Of a stretch of 7,455 nucleotides of DNA, positions 6,627-7,455 are shown piece after piece. Made by a program: the position numbers and the translations under genes. Below the pieces are notes generated by a model. The model searched no databases. It worked only from the letters and a program-made list of their open reading frames with translations, and was not told the origin of the DNA. Every line of letters begins with the position of its first letter. Within the stretch, counting starts at the first letter, position 1. The stretch lies in assembly GCA_005877565.1 (NCBI GenBank), contig VBOK01000161.1, positions 1 to 7,455 of the forward strand. The letters are read 5' to 3'. The stretch is from Nitrospirota bacterium. Lineage in GTDB: Bacteria; Nitrospirota; Nitrospiria; Nitrospirales; NS-4.

Positions 6627-6635
6627 GACACTGTC
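6627..6635. promoter_or_regulatory. Second operator-like palindrome GACACTGTC
   Basis: It has the same GACA-N-TGTC arms as the copy at 6585-6593, with centres 42 bp apart (about four helical turns). It overlaps the place where the -35 of the dehydrogenase promoter should lie (6632-6637, a poor TGTCCT), so one protein could touch both divergent promoters. Confidence 0.38.
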
Positions 6636-6651
6636 CTCCCTGCGTGAATTG

Positions 6652-6660
6652 TGCTATAAC
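6652..6660 (+). promoter_or_regulatory. Extended -10 promoter element for the dehydrogenase gene
   Basis: TGC-TATAAC (6652-6660) is an extended -10 (TGn plus a 5/6 match to TATAAT). The -35 region at 17-nt spacing is weak, as is common for extended -10 promoters. The predicted transcript start is near 6667, about 25 nt before the ATG at 6692. Confidence 0.55.
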
Positions 6661-6691
6661 CCCTCGCGCCGACTCGTCGAGAGAACATGCG

Positions 6692-7455
6692 ATGGTTATC
6701 CTGAAAGATAAGGAGTGCGACGGCCACGAGCGGGTCGTGTTCTGCCGGGACGACTCTGTGGGTCTGCGTGCGATCATCGCGATCCACAGCACGGTCCTCG
6801 GTCCGGCCCTGGGCGGGGTCCGCATGTGGCCCTACGCCTCGTCGAAGGAGGCATTGCGGGACGTCCTGCGGCTTGCGCAGGCCATGACTTACAAGGCCGC
6901 GGTGGCCGGGCTCCCGCTCGGCGGCGGGAAAGCCGTGATCATCGGTGATCCCCAGCGCAAGAAGACCGAGGGCCTGCTGCGGGCCTTCGGGCGGGCGGTC
7001 GAGGGCCTGAACGGAAAAAAGGCGGCAGCGGCGATCCGTCCTATCCGACAGCGAAGGGCGTGCTCTATGCCATCGAGACCTGTCTCAAGGAGATGTACGG
7101 AGACCCGTCCGTGCGGAATCGCACGGTGGCCATCCAGGGAGTCGGGAAGGTCGGCTATCCGTTGGGGGAGCTGCTGGCGACCGCTGGTGCCCGGGTCATC
7201 CTTTCCGATACGGATCCCCAGCGGGCCATGCTGGCGCGGCGCGAGTTTGAGGCCTGGCGGGTCGAGCCCGACGAAATCCTGCAGACAGAGTGCGATGTCC
7301 TCTCGCCGTGCGCGCTGGGTGGCGTGCTCAACCGCAAGACGATCCCCAAGTTGCGCTGTCGCGCAATCGCGGGCGCCGCCAACAATCAGTTGGAAAACCC
7401 GTCCGACGCCAGGCGCCTCGAGGAGCGCGGCATCCTCTACGCGCCGGACTACGTC
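6692..7455 (+). pseudogene. Leucine/glutamate-family dehydrogenase, partial, with deletion and frameshift
   Basis: This family deaminates branched-chain or related amino acids to 2-keto acids with NAD in the cytoplasm. The first frame gives 110 residues closely like Bacillus leucine dehydrogenase: VVFCRD, IAIHSTVLGPALGG, then MTYK with K68 and GLPLGGGK with K80, the substrate and catalytic lysines at the same numbers as in Bacillus. After LNGKK the frame is lost at about 7015-7021. The homology resumes in the next frame at GGSGDPS (7021) and continues for 145 residues to the window edge, with a Rossmann GVGKVG, CDVLSPCALGG, AGAANNQL and YAPDYV. About 31 residues are missing between, including the AEDVGT motif with the catalytic Asp, so the sequence as given cannot encode an active enzyme. 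A weak GAGAGA ribosome site lies 7 nt before the ATG. Substrate (Leu, Val, Phe or Glu) cannot be settled. The C-terminus lies outside the window. Confidence 0.86.

Noticed and set aside
7014..7022. Programmed frameshift or slippage at the A6 run in the dehydrogenase
   Set aside because: The run is slippery in form, but slippage could not restore the absent catalytic-Asp segment of about 31 residues.

Overview
The window is a stretch of GC-rich bacterial chromosome made mostly of housekeeping genes. The organism is diderm: there is an outer-membrane-type lipoprotein, and an undecaprenyl/isoprenoid and phospholipid operon. GC content, gene order and protein style would fit Nitrospirota (for example a Nitrospira-like lineage), but that is inference from overall impression and not proven by any marker here. 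I see no mobile element, CRISPR array, RNA gene or defence system, and no stretch over about 130 bases without a gene.

Layout. Positions 1-877, plus strand: the tail of an unrecognised gene (1-108), a coiled-coil lipoprotein (125-595), and a 54-residue single-pass membrane protein (713-877) with a perfect Shine-Dalgarno. Positions 935-6560, minus strand: a tight five-gene operon read right to left, uppS - cdsA - dxr - rseP - proS. Two junctions are 1-nt stop/start overlaps (TAGTG and TAATG), and at a third the Shine-Dalgarno overlaps the upstream stop codon. From 6692, plus strand and divergent from uppS: a leucine/glutamate-type amino-acid dehydrogenase that runs off the right edge.

How they work together. 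dxr makes MEP, the first committed isoprenoid intermediate. uppS condenses isoprenyl units into undecaprenyl diphosphate, the lipid carrier for peptidoglycan. cdsA makes CDP-diacylglycerol for phospholipids, and rseP is the intramembrane site-2 protease of envelope signalling. proS, the prolyl-tRNA synthetase, rides at the end. This is a well-known envelope-biogenesis cluster.

What stands out. (1) proS and the dehydrogenase each carry an internal deletion (about 20 and about 31 codons by family comparison) plus a frameshift. Both missing lengths are 3k+1, and both remove conserved segments. As proS is essential, an assembly or consensus error is the likelier reason. (2) The uppS promoter is excellent and predicts +1 exactly at the A of the ATG, so the operon probably starts with a leaderless mRNA. 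(3) The uppS/dehydrogenase spacer holds two identical-arm palindromes, GACA-N-TGTC, 42 bp apart, one over each predicted -35 region. I did not find a convincing new multi-gene system.
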